DNA of 64,000 nucleotides from DATBLE01 sp046732255 (GCA_046732255.1 JBKPMR010000003.1:1-64000); one strand, 5' to 3'. Counted from the first letter of the stretch, positions 1 through 8,537 are shown. Notes: generated by a model from the letters alone, not told the origin. Made by a program: numbers and translations.

Positions 1-341
<341 letters not shown>

Positions 342-345
<4 letters not shown>

Positions 346-863
346 TGCTCGAACAGCGTAAGGCGTGCGGACCCGTACGCGCGCGACGTGCGGGTTCTCA
401 GCCCTTCGACCGTCGGCTCCTCGCGCGCTCCTGTCTCGTAGACGAGCAGGCCGTCCGGCGCGAGCGCCCGCACGAGGTAGCGGCCCAGACGATCGTGGTT
501 GGGGTAGCCGTACGGCGGGTCGCAGAGGATCAGGTCGTAGGTCCGGCGGTCGGTCGCGAGCGCCTGCAGCGCGTCGCGCTGGACGACCCTAGCGCCGGTC
601 ACGCGGAGCTTCTCGACGTTGCGCTGGATCGTCCGGAACGCCTCGCGGTCGGTCTCGACGAAGACGGCCGAGGCGGCTCCGCGCGAGAGCGCCTCCAGCC
701 CCATCGCCCCCGAGCCGGCGAAGAGGTCGAGGACGTCCGCGCCGTCGACCGGGCCGATCAGGTTGAACGCCGCCTCGCGGACACGGTCCGAAGTTGGCCT
801 GGTGTCGAGCCCCTTCGGCGCGAAGATGCGGGCCCCCCGGTGGTCGCCGGCGATGATCCGCAC
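342..863 (-). CDS. rsmD: 16S rRNA (guanine(966)-N2)-methyltransferase RsmD
   Basis: SAM-dependent methyltransferase that modifies one guanine of small-subunit rRNA. The 173-residue protein has normal family length. It shows the conserved start MRIIAGDHRGARI, the SAM-binding motif I VLDLFAGSGAMGLE at residues 44-57, and the catalytic DPPY at 115-118. GTG start. It directly precedes and overlaps coaD, a standard pairing. Upstream lies an accessory block (VOC, TetR, MBL genes) separating it from recG. Confidence 0.95.
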
Positions 864-935
864 GTTTCGAAGGCTATGCGATGAATTCGCCGACTCTGAG
901 CAGTCGTAGGTGAACCTGAGACAGGAGGAGTCGAG

Positions 936-1334
936 ATGAGCCAGTCGTTGAGGAGCGTCGGCGCGATCACGATGTTCGTGGAGGATCCGCAGCGGTCGAA
1001 GTCGTTCTACGAGCGGGTTTTCGACGTCTCGCCGGTCTATGACGCCGACGAGGCGGTTGCTTTCGAGTTCGAGAACACGATCGTCAACCTTCTGCGGACG
1101 TCCGAGGCTCCGGGTCTGATCGGGCCGGCGACGGTCGCCCGGGCGGAGTCGGGCTCTCGGTTCCAGTTGACGATCTGGGTCGAGGACACGGACGCCGTGG
1201 TCGCGGATCTGAAGACACGCGGCGTGGATCTGCTCAACGGCCCGATCGACCGGGAATGGGGCCTAGCGCACCGCTGCTTTCATCGATCCGGACGGCCACA
1301 TCTGGGAGGTGGCTGCGAAGATCGAAGGGTCTGA
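936..1334 (+). CDS. VOC/glyoxalase-fold protein, C-terminus altered by a probable frameshift
   Basis: Small vicinal-oxygen-chelate fold protein. The N-terminal part (ITMFVEDPQRSKSFYERVF, then FQLTIWVEDTDAVVADLKTRG) is typical of glyoxalase/bleomycin-resistance relatives; the substrate is unknown. A strong ribosome site (AGGAGG) sits 7-8 bases before the ATG. After DREWG the open frame becomes unlike the family. Dropping one base near 1266 restores a typical end, GLRTAAFIDPDGHIWEVAAK, with a stop at 1348-1350. The open frame is therefore probably a one-base insertion, either a real lesion or a sequence error. The restored frame ends inside a palindromic element. It is convergent with the TetR gene. 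Confidence 0.75.
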   Translation: MSQSLRSVGAITMFVEDPQRSKSFYERVFDVSPVYDADEAVAFEFENTIVNLLRTSEAPGLIGPATVARAESGSRFQLTIWVEDTDAVVADLKTRGVDLLNGPIDREWGLAHRCFHRSGRPHLGGGCEDRRV

Positions 1335-1356
1335 CCCCGGCGGGGTCTGACCCTTC
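1324..1356. repeat. Palindromic element, GGGTCTGACCC type
   Basis: Two 15-base arms around a GGC centre (GAAGGGTCTGACCCC and GGGGTCTGACCCTTC), complementary at 14 of 15 positions. It lies where the convergent VOC and TetR genes meet and covers the VOC stop codons and the TetR stop. It could act as a two-way terminator, but it has no T-run. It belongs to the dispersed palindrome families seen through the window. Confidence 0.75.
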
Positions 1357-1972
1357 AGGGTGAGCTCGGCGCGATTCGTCGGGGACTGTCCCCTCCGTGG
1401 ACAGTCCCTACCACCGCGCCCGCCATCAGCTCCGCAGCCTCGGCTGCGTCGAGGCCGCTTTGCCATAGGCGACGCCACGCGTGGAAGTCCAGCGCGAGGT
1501 CGAGGGCCGCCTGCACTCGCTTGGCCTTCCCCAGCCCTGGCGAGAGCGACCGGTGGATCCGGCTCATCGGCTCCGCACCTCGGAGCTCGACCAGCTCACG
1601 CGTCAGCGGATCGACCTCGGCGTCTCGGAACACACACGTGAACATGTCCTCGTTGCGCTCGTACCAGGAATAGAGCGCCCGCAGGCCGGCGCGGAGACGA
1701 TCGCCTGGGTCGGCGATCTCCCTCCAACCTGCTGGATCGGGCGGCGGGTTGAGCTCGAAATGGCGGCCCGAGCAGGCGAGCCCGATCGCACGCTCGTCCG
1801 GGAAGTGACGGTAGAGCGTGTGCCGCTGAACGCCCGCGCGCGCCGCTATGTCGCTGAACGTCGTCCGCGCCGGGCCCTTCGTGCGGTGCAGCTGGATCGC
1901 AGCGTCGACGATCCGCTGCCGCGTCTCCTGTTGCCGCTCGGCGCGGCGCTTCAGTTCGTACTTTCGCGTCAC
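1355..1972 (-). CDS. TetR/AcrR family transcriptional regulator
   Basis: One-component DNA-binding regulator. The helix-turn-helix region is clear: TRQRIVDAAIQLHRTKGPA, then FSDIAARAGVQRHTLYRHFP, about residues 18-60 from the chosen start. The C-terminal ligand-binding region is not diagnostic. The GTG start gives the usual N-terminus (VTRKYELKRRAERQ); an upstream ATG at 2000-2002 would place the putative operator inside the gene. It is divergent from the diiron MBL gene, its likely target. The last dozen or so residues (GTVHGGDSPRRIAPSSP) are largely written by a palindromic element and are unlikely to be part of the ancestral domain. Confidence 0.85.
   Translation of the reverse strand: MTRKYELKRRAERQQETRQRIVDAAIQLHRTKGPARTTFSDIAARAGVQRHTLYRHFPDERAIGLACSGRHFELNPPPDPAGWREIADPGDRLRAGLRALYSWYERNEDMFTCVFRDAEVDPLTRELVELRGAEPMSRIHRSLSPGLGKAKRVQAALDLALDFHAWRRLWQSGLDAAEAAELMAGAVVGTVHGGDSPRRIAPSSP
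1382..1408. repeat. Palindromic element, GGGACTGTCC type, inside the TetR coding end
   Basis: Perfect 10-base arms (GGGACTGTCC and GGACAGTCCC) with a 7-base centre. It is read in frame as part of the C-terminal tail of the TetR protein and lies only 25 bases from the preceding palindrome. Confidence 0.75.
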
Positions 1973-1979
1973 CGAAGAA

Positions 1980-1992
1980 ATTGTTGCACAAT
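1980..1992. promoter_or_regulatory. Putative TetR operator between divergent genes
   Basis: Inverted repeat ATTGT-TGC-ACAAT, in an AT-rich stretch unlike its surroundings, between the TetR start and the MBL gene start. Its position fits autoregulation and control of the MBL gene. Assignment is by position and symmetry only. Confidence 0.5.
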
Positions 1993-2027
1993 CACTACAC
2001 ATTACTGTTCATCGAATAGGAGGAGTC

Positions 2028-2774
2028 GTGGAGACTCGGATCGACCAGATCACAGGCGGCATCTACCGCATCGCGACGATGACCGAGGCATACGGGATCA
2101 CGTTCAACCAGTTCCTGATCGACGACGAGCAGCCGACGCTCGTCCACACCGGCGAGTACGGCGTCTACGAGAACGTCCGCCATGCGATCCGCGAAGTCCT
2201 CGACCCGGCAACCCTGGCGAACATCGTCCTCCTGCACTGGGAAGGCGACGAGAACGGCGGCATGGACCGGTTCATGCAGAAGGCGCCGAGAGCGGAGCTG
2301 ATCGGGTCGGCGCTCTCGATCCAGCTGAACGCGACCGGCTTTGGCCTCTCCGAGCGCGTCCGCGGCTTCACCGACGGCGAGCGGCTCGAGCTCGGCCGGC
2401 ACACGCTCCGCTTCCTCGAGACCCCGCACGTCCACCACTGGGACTCGATGATGCTGCTCGAAGAGACCACCGGCAGCCTGTTCCCCTCCGACCTGTACCT
2501 CCAGCCGGGCGATCAGCCGCCAGTCGTGAACGAGAACCTGTCAGCAGAGATGATCGAGGTCTACCGCGCGGTCGGGATCTTCGCCCATGAGAAGCCGGTG
2601 CGCGCCGTGGTCGACCGGATCGAGGAGCTCGCCCCGAACTGGATCCATGCCATGCACGGCGGCTCGCTGACGGGCGAGGCCCTGCCGGACTACAACCGTG
2701 CGCTGCGCGCGCGCGAGTTCGCGTATCGAGGCCTGCTGCTCGGCCGCGAGGTCAGCGCGCCGGCGGCCGCCTAG
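2028..2774 (+). CDS. Diiron (ODP/FprA-like) metallo-beta-lactamase-fold protein
   Basis: Metallo-beta-lactamase-fold protein of the flavodiiron/oxygen-binding diiron type. All six expected metal ligands appear: H70, E72 and D74 in the HxExD motif (LLHWEGDENGG), H137 in TPHVHHWDS, D155 in LFPSDL, and H210 in AMHGG; the spacing matches FprA-type proteins. At 248 residues it is the stand-alone core without a C-terminal flavodoxin domain. Such proteins bind or reduce O2 or NO, usually with a separate electron donor, and none is adjacent here. The GTG start is set by a strong AGGAGG site; the longer upstream open frame runs antisense through the TetR gene. Probably controlled by that TetR. Confidence 0.87.
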   Translation: METRIDQITGGIYRIATMTEAYGITFNQFLIDDEQPTLVHTGEYGVYENVRHAIREVLDPATLANIVLLHWEGDENGGMDRFMQKAPRAELIGSALSIQLNATGFGLSERVRGFTDGERLELGRHTLRFLETPHVHHWDSMMLLEETTGSLFPSDLYLQPGDQPPVVNENLSAEMIEVYRAVGIFAHEKPVRAVVDRIEELAPNWIHAMHGGSLTGEALPDYNRALRAREFAYRGLLLGREVSAPAAA

Positions 2775-2785
2775 GAGCCGAGCCC

Positions 2786-4852
2786 CTAAGCGGCGAGCCC
2801 CTCGTCCGGGAACAGCGCCGACACCGCGTCGTCGAGCGGGCCTTCGACGTCGATGAGCTCCTGCGCCGCCGCCCGCGCCCGCTCGAGCAGCGGGCGGTCG
2901 GCGCGGAGCTTCGTGAAGCGGAGATCAGAGATGCCCGACTGACGCGTGCCCAACAGCTGCCCCTCGCCGCGGAGCTCGAGGTCGACCTCGGCGAGCTCGA
3001 AGCCGTCAGTCGTGTCCACGAGCGCCTGGAGACGGCGCACCGCTGCCTCGGTCAGCTCCTCCTTCGGCCGCGAGACGAGCAGGCAGTACGACTGCTCGGC
3101 TCCCCGCCCGACCCGGCCCCTGAGCTGGTGGAGCTGCGCGAGCCCGAAGCGATCTGCCTCCTGGACGATCATCACCGTCGCGTTCGGGACGTCCACGCCG
3201 ACCTCGATCACGGTCGTCGCGACGAGGACGTCGAGCTCGCGTGACTTGAACCGGGCCATGAGCGCGCGGCGGTCTGCAGGCTTCAGCTTCCCGTGCAGGC
3301 AGCCGATCCGGAAACCCTTCAGCTCCGCCCTTTGCAGGCGCGCCGCCTCTTGCTCCGCCGCGCGCGCCCGTGAGGTCTCCGACTCCTCGATCAGCGGACA
3401 GACGACGTAGGCCTGGCGGCCCTCCCGGAGGAGCCTGGTCAGCCGTCGATACGCCTCGCTCGCCCGCCGTTCCTCGATCCAGCTGGTGACGACCGGCCGG
3501 CGGGAGGCCGGCGGCCTGGCGATCTCGCTCACCGCCAGGTCGCCGTAGACGGTGAGCGCCAGCGTGCGCGGGATCGGCGTCGCGGTCATGTGCAGGACGT
3601 GCGGCGTCCGGCCTTCAGCCAGCGCCTTCCGTTGCTCGACGCCGAAACGATGCTGTTCGTCGACGACCGCCACGCCCACGCGCGCGAGCTCGACCCCTTC
3701 CTGGATCAGAGCGTGCGTGCCGACGAGAATCGACGCTCCGGCGGCGGAGTCACGAGCGCGCTTGCCGACCGAGCTCGTCAGCAACCCACAGGTGACGCCG
3801 AGCTCGAGGCAGATCTCCTCGAGCGTCAGGAAGTGCTGCTCGGCCAGCGTCTCGGTCGGGGCCATCAGTGCGCCCTGGTAGCCGTGCTCGACCGCGCGCA
3901 GGAGCGTGTAGAGCGCGACCGCCGTCTTGCCGGAGCCGACGTCGCCTTGCAGGAGCCGCTGCATCGGGATCGAGCGGGCGAGGTCGCGGTCGATGTCGGC
4001 GACCGCCGCTTCCTGATGCTCGGTGAGCGTGTACGGCAGAGCGCCGCGGTAGTGCTCGAGCAGCTCCCCCGGCGTGCCCAGCGCCGGCGCGACCTCACGC
4101 TCTCGTTCGCGGGTGCGGCGGGCGAGTCCCAACTGGAGCAGCAACAGCTCGTCGAACGCGAGCCGCCGTCTCCCCTCCTCGGCCTCATCGAGCGTGCGCG
4201 GGCGATGGAGCGCGTGGAGCGCGTCCGCCCGACGCGGCAGGCGCTCGCGCGCCTTCAGGACCGCCGGGAGCGGATCTGGCTCGTTCGGGACGAGCTCGAG
4301 CGCGCGCTCGGCCAATGCCCGCAGCCGCGGCGGCGTGATCTCCTCGCCGGCCGGGTAGATCGGTGCGAGATCCGCGGTCGCGGCGGCGCCGTTCAGGTCG
4401 TAGGACTTGACGTTGAACTCGTTCCGGCGGAGCTGTCCGCGGAGACGGACTCGCGTCCCGGGGACGAGCTTGTCCTTCAGCCAGTCCTGGTTGAACCAGA
4501 CCGCGGGGATCGATCCGCTCTCGTCCGCGACGGTCGCCTTGAGCACCGTCAGGCGCCGCCGAGTGCGGCGGAGCGACACGCTTCGAACCTCGCCGACGAT
4601 CACTGCCTCCTGCTCGCCGAACAGGTCGACGATCCGGCTCTCGCCGACGGAGCGCTGATAGTCGCGCGGCCGGTGCTCGAGCAGGTCGCGGACGGTGACG
4701 AGGCCGAGCTTCCTGAGCCTGGCGGCGATCCTCGGCCCGACTCCCTGGATCGACTCCAGCGGCGCCGCCAGCCGCTCAGGCCGCGGCTCCCCGCGCAGGC
4801 GGGGCCAGGCCTCGGGCTGGTCCACGGTCGCAAAGCCCGTCGGGCGCGTCAC
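2786..4852 (-). CDS. recG: ATP-dependent DNA helicase RecG
   Basis: Superfamily 2 helicase that remodels stalled replication forks and Holliday junctions. It has the N-terminal wedge/OB region (ESIQGVGPRIAARLRKLGL), Walker A GDVGSGKT, the DEQH box in VVDEQHRFG, motif III TATPIPRTLALTVYGD, and motif VI QLRGRVGRG. Length (about 690 residues) is normal. The start is uncertain: GTG at 4852 or 4825, or the open-frame limit at 4921; none has a strong ribosome site. The gene continues the rpmB-asp23-fakA-DegV run, a common neighbourhood for recG. Confidence 0.93.
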   Translation of the reverse strand: MTRPTGFATVDQPEAWPRLRGEPRPERLAAPLESIQGVGPRIAARLRKLGLVTVRDLLEHRPRDYQRSVGESRIVDLFGEQEAVIVGEVRSVSLRRTRRRLTVLKATVADESGSIPAVWFNQDWLKDKLVPGTRVRLRGQLRRNEFNVKSYDLNGAAATADLAPIYPAGEEITPPRLRALAERALELVPNEPDPLPAVLKARERLPRRADALHALHRPRTLDEAEEGRRRLAFDELLLLQLGLARRTREREREVAPALGTPGELLEHYRGALPYTLTEHQEAAVADIDRDLARSIPMQRLLQGDVGSGKTAVALYTLLRAVEHGYQGALMAPTETLAEQHFLTLEEICLELGVTCGLLTSSVGKRARDSAAGASILVGTHALIQEGVELARVGVAVVDEQHRFGVEQRKALAEGRTPHVLHMTATPIPRTLALTVYGDLAVSEIARPPASRRPVVTSWIEERRASEAYRRLTRLLREGRQAYVVCPLIEESETSRARAAEQEAARLQRAELKGFRIGCLHGKLKPADRRALMARFKSRELDVLVATTVIEVGVDVPNATVMIVQEADRFGLAQLHQLRGRVGRGAEQSYCLLVSRPKEELTEAAVRRLQALVDTTDGFELAEVDLELRGEGQLLGTRQSGISDLRFTKLRADRPLLERARAAAQELIDVEGPLDDAVSALFPDEGLAA

Positions 4853-4955
4853 CTCGGTCCGAGTATAGGTACCGGTCCGGCGGCCCCAACACGCCTTCGT
4901 GATGGGCCAGATCAACGCCAAGGCCCCTGCCCCTTCGGGTCTGGGCCCTGAAGGG

Positions 4956-4976
4956 CGAGCCCGCGCGGCGGGCTCG
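4956..4976 (-). terminator. GC-rich hairpin between DegV and recG genes
   Basis: Perfect 9-base stem (CGAGCCCGC and GCGGGCTCG) with a 3-base loop just downstream of the DegV stop. A second inverted repeat (CCCTTC...GAAGGG) lies beside it at about 4931-4955. There is no T-run, so it may be a weak or Rho-assisted terminator or simply another palindrome. Confidence 0.4.
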
Positions 4977-4984
4977 GCCTCTTG

Positions 4985-5845
4985 CTAGGCGTCGTCGAAC
5001 CAGAAGAATCCGACCGCGCCGGGGCCCGCATGGGTACCGACGACGGCGCCGAGCATCGACTCGACCTCGATCTGCGCCTGCGGTCGCGTGCGCCGCACGA
5101 GCTCGCGCATCGCCTCGAGCCGGTCGGGCGAGTCCGCGTGGGCGATCCCGACCTTCAGGGAAGGACGGTCGACGCTCCCCTGCTCGAAGGCGTCGACGAA
5201 CTCGAGGAACGCCTTGTGCGCGCCCCGCACGCGCTTCACCGGGACGACCTCGCCGTGCTCGATCGCGAGGATCGGCTTGATGTTCAGCAGCGTGCCGGCC
5301 ATCGCGGCCGCCTTGCCGATTCGGCCGCCCCGGGCAAGGAACTCGAGCGTGTCGACCGTGAAGATGATGCGGCTCTCCAGCTGGAACCGGTCGACGACCG
5401 TGTCCACCTCCTCGTCGGTCGTGCCTCGTTCGAGCCGAGCCTGGATCGCGAGCGCGAGCAGCGCCAGCCCGGCCGACACCGTGCCGCTGTCGATCGCCCG
5501 GACCTTTCGGCCGCCAAGCTCCTCGCCCGCGACCCGGGCGCTCTGCACCGTGCCGGAAAGGGTCAGCGGGATGTGGAGCGACAGGATCCGGTCGTAGCGA
5601 TCAAGCTCCTGGTACATGCGGAGGAAGTCGGCCGGGGTCGGTTGGGACGTCGACGGCAGCTCCTCGGCGCTGCGGAGGCGCGTGTAGAACGCGTCGGGGC
5701 CGAGCTCGACGTAGTCGCGGAACGTCTCCGTGCCGAACCGGACGTAGAGGGGGACGATCCGCCAGTTCGGGAACCGCTGCGGCCCCTGCGGAAAATCCGC
5801 CGTCGAGTCGAGGACGATCGCGGTGTTCTCGACCGAGAGCTCCAT
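4985..5845 (-). CDS. DegV family fatty-acid-binding protein (FakB-like)
   Basis: DegV/FakB proteins hold a fatty acid while the kinase FakA phosphorylates it, feeding exogenous fatty acid into lipid synthesis. The 286-residue protein has the DegV N-terminus (IVLDSTADFP), the ligand-site run PSTSQPTPADF, SGTVQSARVA, and the C-terminal HAGPGAVGFFW. The ATG shares a base with the preceding receiver gene's stop (TGATG), so the two are translationally coupled. The fakA gene lies just upstream in the same unit, supporting the FakB role. A long upstream extension of the frame is spurious because it runs through the receiver gene. Confidence 0.9.
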   Translation of the reverse strand: MELSVENTAIVLDSTADFPQGPQRFPNWRIVPLYVRFGTETFRDYVELGPDAFYTRLRSAEELPSTSQPTPADFLRMYQELDRYDRILSLHIPLTLSGTVQSARVAGEELGGRKVRAIDSGTVSAGLALLALAIQARLERGTTDEEVDTVVDRFQLESRIIFTVDTLEFLARGGRIGKAAAMAGTLLNIKPILAIEHGEVVPVKRVRGAHKAFLEFVDAFEQGSVDRPSLKVGIAHADSPDRLEAMRELVRRTRPQAQIEVESMLGAVVGTHAGPGAVGFFWFDDA

Positions 5846-6225
5846 CAGCCGGCCGTCTCGAGCTCGGCCGCGGCCCGGACGGCATCGACGATCGCATCCA
5901 GCGGCTGGTCCTTGCCGATGCAGGAGACGGCGCCTGCCTCGAGCAGCGCGCCGAGCTCTCGCTCTCCGGCGGCGGCGGTGAGCGCGACCACCGCGGTCTC
6001 CGGATGGTGCTCTCGGACGAGCCTCGTGATCTGGACGCCGTCGAGACCCGGCAGGCGGTAGTCGACGAGCAGGACGTCGGGCTGGAGCTCGGCGCAACGG
6101 TCGAGGACGTGCTCTCCGTCCGGATCCGATCCGGCGACCTCGATGTCGCCCCGCAGGGTGAGGAGCACCTCCAGCGCGTGTCGGAAGACGTCGTTGTCGT
6201 CGATCAGCAGAACCCGGAGGGGCAC
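5845..6225 (-). CDS. Single-domain response regulator (receiver only)
   Basis: Stand-alone CheY-like receiver of 126 residues with no output domain. It has the acidic pair in VLLIDDNDVFRHAL, the phosphoacceptor Asp in VLLVDYRLPGLDG, the conserved Thr in VALTAAA, and the Lys in GKDQPLDAI. The GTG start gives a canonical beginning. It sits ten bases after fakA and overlaps the DegV gene start, so it is embedded in a fatty-acid kinase locus. No histidine kinase is nearby. It may act by protein contact; the partner is unknown. Confidence 0.88.
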   Translation of the reverse strand: MPLRVLLIDDNDVFRHALEVLLTLRGDIEVAGSDPDGEHVLDRCAELQPDVLLVDYRLPGLDGVQITRLVREHHPETAVVALTAAAGERELGALLEAGAVSCIGKDQPLDAIVDAVRAAAELETAG

Positions 6226-6235
6226 GCTGTCGATG

Positions 6236-7834
6236 CTATTCCGCCGACAGCAGCAGGTGGTAGTGCGGCTGCCCACCGTCCTGGACGTCGACCTCGACAC
6301 CCGGGTGCTCTGCGCCGATCCGCGCGAGGAGGCCGTTCAGCTCGGGCGCGCCCTCGCCGGTAAGGATCGTGAGCACGCTCCTCGGCTCGGCGAGCAGGCC
6401 GGCGACGACCCCGGCTGCGACGTCGTCGAAGGAGGCACCGCCCGCGACCGGCTCACCCTCCGCGAGCCCGAGGTACGCGCCCTTCTCGACCCGCAAGCCG
6501 TCGAGCTGGACGTCGCGCGATGCGGTCGTCACCGCTCCGGTGGCGATCGCCGCCACTGCCTGCTGCATCTCGGCCGCGTTCTCGGCCCCGGTGCGCAAGC
6601 CGTCGAATGCGACCAGCGCCGCGATTCCGGCCGGGATCGATCGGGTCGGGACGACCCGGACCGGCTTCGCCGCGTGCGCGGCGGCCTGCTCGGCCGAGAG
6701 GACGACGTTCGGGTTGTTCGGAAGCACGATCGCCTCCGGTGCCGCGGTGGCCTCGACTGCAGCGAGGATGTCGGCGGTCGACGGGTTCATCGAGCGACCG
6801 CCGTCGACGACCTGCGCGGCGCCGAGGCTGCGGAAGATCCGTGCGTTCCCGTCGCCTGCGACCACCGCGACCACTTCCGTAGTCTGCTCCGACGGGACGA
6901 GCTCGAGCAGCCGCGCCTCTCGTTCAGCGGTCTGCCGGTGCATATTCGCGATCTCGATGCCCTCGAGGTCGCCGCGGACGGCTCCGAGCGAGAGCGCGGC
7001 CCCGGGATCGTCCGTGTGGACGTGCACCTTCAGGGCCGATTCGTCTCCGACCACCATCAGCGAGTCGCCGAGCGGTTCGAGCGCCGCCTCGAGGTCGCTT
7101 CGGTCGAGCTGCTCGCCCTCGACGACGAACACGGTGCAGTAGCGGTACTTCGACCGCTCCTGGTGGATCGCGTCGATGCCGACCTCCTCCAGCTGCGGCG
7201 GCACGTCGGGGAGCGCCTCCCCGGTGATCGCGGCCGTGACCCCGCGGAGGAGCTCGAGCAGGCCCGCGCCGCCCGCGTCCACCACTCCCGCCCGGCGGAG
7301 GATGTCGAGCTGCTCCGGCGTCCGCGCCACCGCCTCCTCGCCGCGGAGCACCAGCGCGCGGAGCAGGTCGGACGAGGCCAGATCGGGCTGCGCGCGAACC
7401 TGTGCCTCCGCCTCCTCGGCCAGCTCGCGGACCACCGTCAGCATCGTTCCCTCGACCGGCTTGCGGACCGCCCGGTAGGCGGCGTCGCTCGCGGAGCGGA
7501 AGGCCCGCGCGAGCGTGGGTGAGTCGAGTGTCGGCGCGGCACCTGCAACCTCGACGAAGCCGCGCACGATCTGGGACAGGATCACGCCGGAGTTGCCACG
7601 CGCACCCATCAGCGCCGCGCGGGCGATCTCACGCGCCAGCCGCTCGCGGCCGGTCTCGTCCAGGTTGTCGAGCGCCTCGACGACTGCTCGAACGGTCAGC
7701 GTCAGGTTCGTGCCGGTGTCGCCGTCGGGAACGGGATAGACGTTCAAGTCGTCGATTCGCCGGCGGCTTGCCTCGGCCGCGGCCGCGGCCCCGCGGACGA
7801 GCCCACGGGCCGCGGCAAGATCGCCGCCCGTCAC
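6236..7834 (-). CDS. fakA: Fatty acid kinase subunit FakA (DAK2/YloV family)
   Basis: ATP-dependent kinase that phosphorylates fatty acids presented by a DegV/FakB partner. The DhaL-like domain opens with DDLNVYPVPDGDTGTN, where the Asp residues at 37 and 39 bind metal-ATP, followed by GARGNSGVILSQ. The middle and C-terminal domains (SEQTTEVVAVVAGDGNARIF, then HYHLLLSAE) match the YloV architecture. The 532-residue length is normal. The GTG start overlaps the asp23-like stop (GTGA). The asp23-fakA order is conserved in many Gram-positive bacteria. Confidence 0.94.
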   Translation of the reverse strand: MTGGDLAAARGLVRGAAAAAEASRRRIDDLNVYPVPDGDTGTNLTLTVRAVVEALDNLDETGRERLAREIARAALMGARGNSGVILSQIVRGFVEVAGAAPTLDSPTLARAFRSASDAAYRAVRKPVEGTMLTVVRELAEEAEAQVRAQPDLASSDLLRALVLRGEEAVARTPEQLDILRRAGVVDAGGAGLLELLRGVTAAITGEALPDVPPQLEEVGIDAIHQERSKYRYCTVFVVEGEQLDRSDLEAALEPLGDSLMVVGDESALKVHVHTDDPGAALSLGAVRGDLEGIEIANMHRQTAEREARLLELVPSEQTTEVVAVVAGDGNARIFRSLGAAQVVDGGRSMNPSTADILAAVEATAAPEAIVLPNNPNVVLSAEQAAAHAAKPVRVVPTRSIPAGIAALVAFDGLRTGAENAAEMQQAVAAIATGAVTTASRDVQLDGLRVEKGAYLGLAEGEPVAGGASFDDVAAGVVAGLLAEPRSVLTILTGEGAPELNGLLARIGAEHPGVEVDVQDGGQPHYHLLLSAE

Positions 7835-8190
7835 GCCGACACCTTCACTGCTTCGATGTGGACCTCCACCGAGGCGATCTCGAGCCCGGTCATCCGCCCG
7901 ACCTCATAGGTGACGCGGTTGCGGACCGTCGAGGCGACCTCGGCGAGATTGAGACCGTGCTCCACGACCACGTGCAACGCGATCGCGACGCCGCGCCCGT
8001 CGCCGGAGATCTGGATCCCGCGCGTTGCCCGGTCGCGGACACGCAGCCGCGCCAGCTTCCCGGTGCGCTTCGTGCCGACCACGCCGTAGCATTCGGCCGC
8101 GGTCAGGCCGACGATCTGGGCGATCGCCTCTCCGGTGATCGCGACGCGGCCGAGGTCGGAGGACGCGAGGACGAAGTCCATGCGCGACAT
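7831..8190 (-). CDS. Asp23/Gls24 family protein
   Basis: 119-residue Asp23/Gls24 (alkaline-shock-like) protein of unclear molecular role, often found beside fakA. Recognisable elements are LGRVAITGEAIAQIVGLTAAECYGVVG near the N-terminus (positions 13-39) and the amphipathic C-terminal half beginning IALHVVVEHGLNLAEVA. There are no membrane segments. Two in-frame ATGs are possible (8190 and 8181); the first is used. It overlaps fakA by four bases. Confidence 0.9.
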   Translation of the reverse strand: MSRMDFVLASSDLGRVAITGEAIAQIVGLTAAECYGVVGTKRTGKLARLRVRDRATRGIQISGDGRGVAIALHVVVEHGLNLAEVASTVRNRVTYEVGRMTGLEIASVEVHIEAVKVSA

Positions 8191-8218
8191 TAGACCCCGC
8201 GCGTCGCCGCGCGGTTGC

Positions 8219-8407
8219 TCAGGCTTTGGTGACCTTGCCGCTCTTGAGGCAGCGCGTGCAGACGTACGCCCGCTTGGGCGTGCCGTCGACGACGATCCGG
8301 ACGCGCTGGAGGTTGGGATCGAAGCGGCGCTTCGTCGCCACCATCGAGTGGCTCCGATTGTGGCCGAACGAGGGCTTCTTCCCGCAGACGGAGCAGATCT
8401 TGGACAT
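8219..8407 (-). CDS. rpmB: 50S ribosomal protein bL28
   Basis: Structural protein of the large ribosomal subunit. 62 residues beginning MSKICSVCGKKPSFGHNRSHS with C-terminal YVCTRCLKSGKV. The two CxxC pairs show this is the zinc-ribbon form of L28. It begins the rpmB-asp23-fakA-DegV-recG run. Confidence 0.96.
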   Translation of the reverse strand: MSKICSVCGKKPSFGHNRSHSMVATKRRFDPNLQRVRIVVDGTPKRAYVCTRCLKSGKVTKA

Positions 8408-8431
8408 GCGGCCGGGAAGTGTAGCTAGACT

Positions 8432-8537
8432 GCCCGCCTTTGCGCGACGGCCGGCTTCGCCGGTCGTCGCTGCTGATTACCTCAGCCCGCCTTTGCGCGA
8501 CGGCCGGCTTCGCCGGTCGTCGCTGCTGATTACCTCA
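8432..8537. repeat. 53-bp perfect tandem duplication, each copy with a hairpin
   Basis: Two head-to-tail copies of a 53-base unit fill the space between the ribH stop and rpmB. Each carries a stem-loop with 10-base arms (GACGGCCGGC and GCCGGTCGTC, loop TTC, one G-T pair). The second copy includes the ribH stop codon. It could terminate the rib transcript or hold the rpmB promoter twice. The CCGGCTTCGCCGG core recurs in the ECF sigma gene. Confidence 0.85.

Noticed and set aside
4985..6097. A 370-residue version of the DegV protein
   Set aside because: The first 84 codons run through the receiver gene in another frame and are Arg-rich; the ATG at 5845 begins the family N-terminus.
8432..8537. 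CRISPR array
   Set aside because: Only two directly abutting copies with no spacers; a simple tandem duplication.
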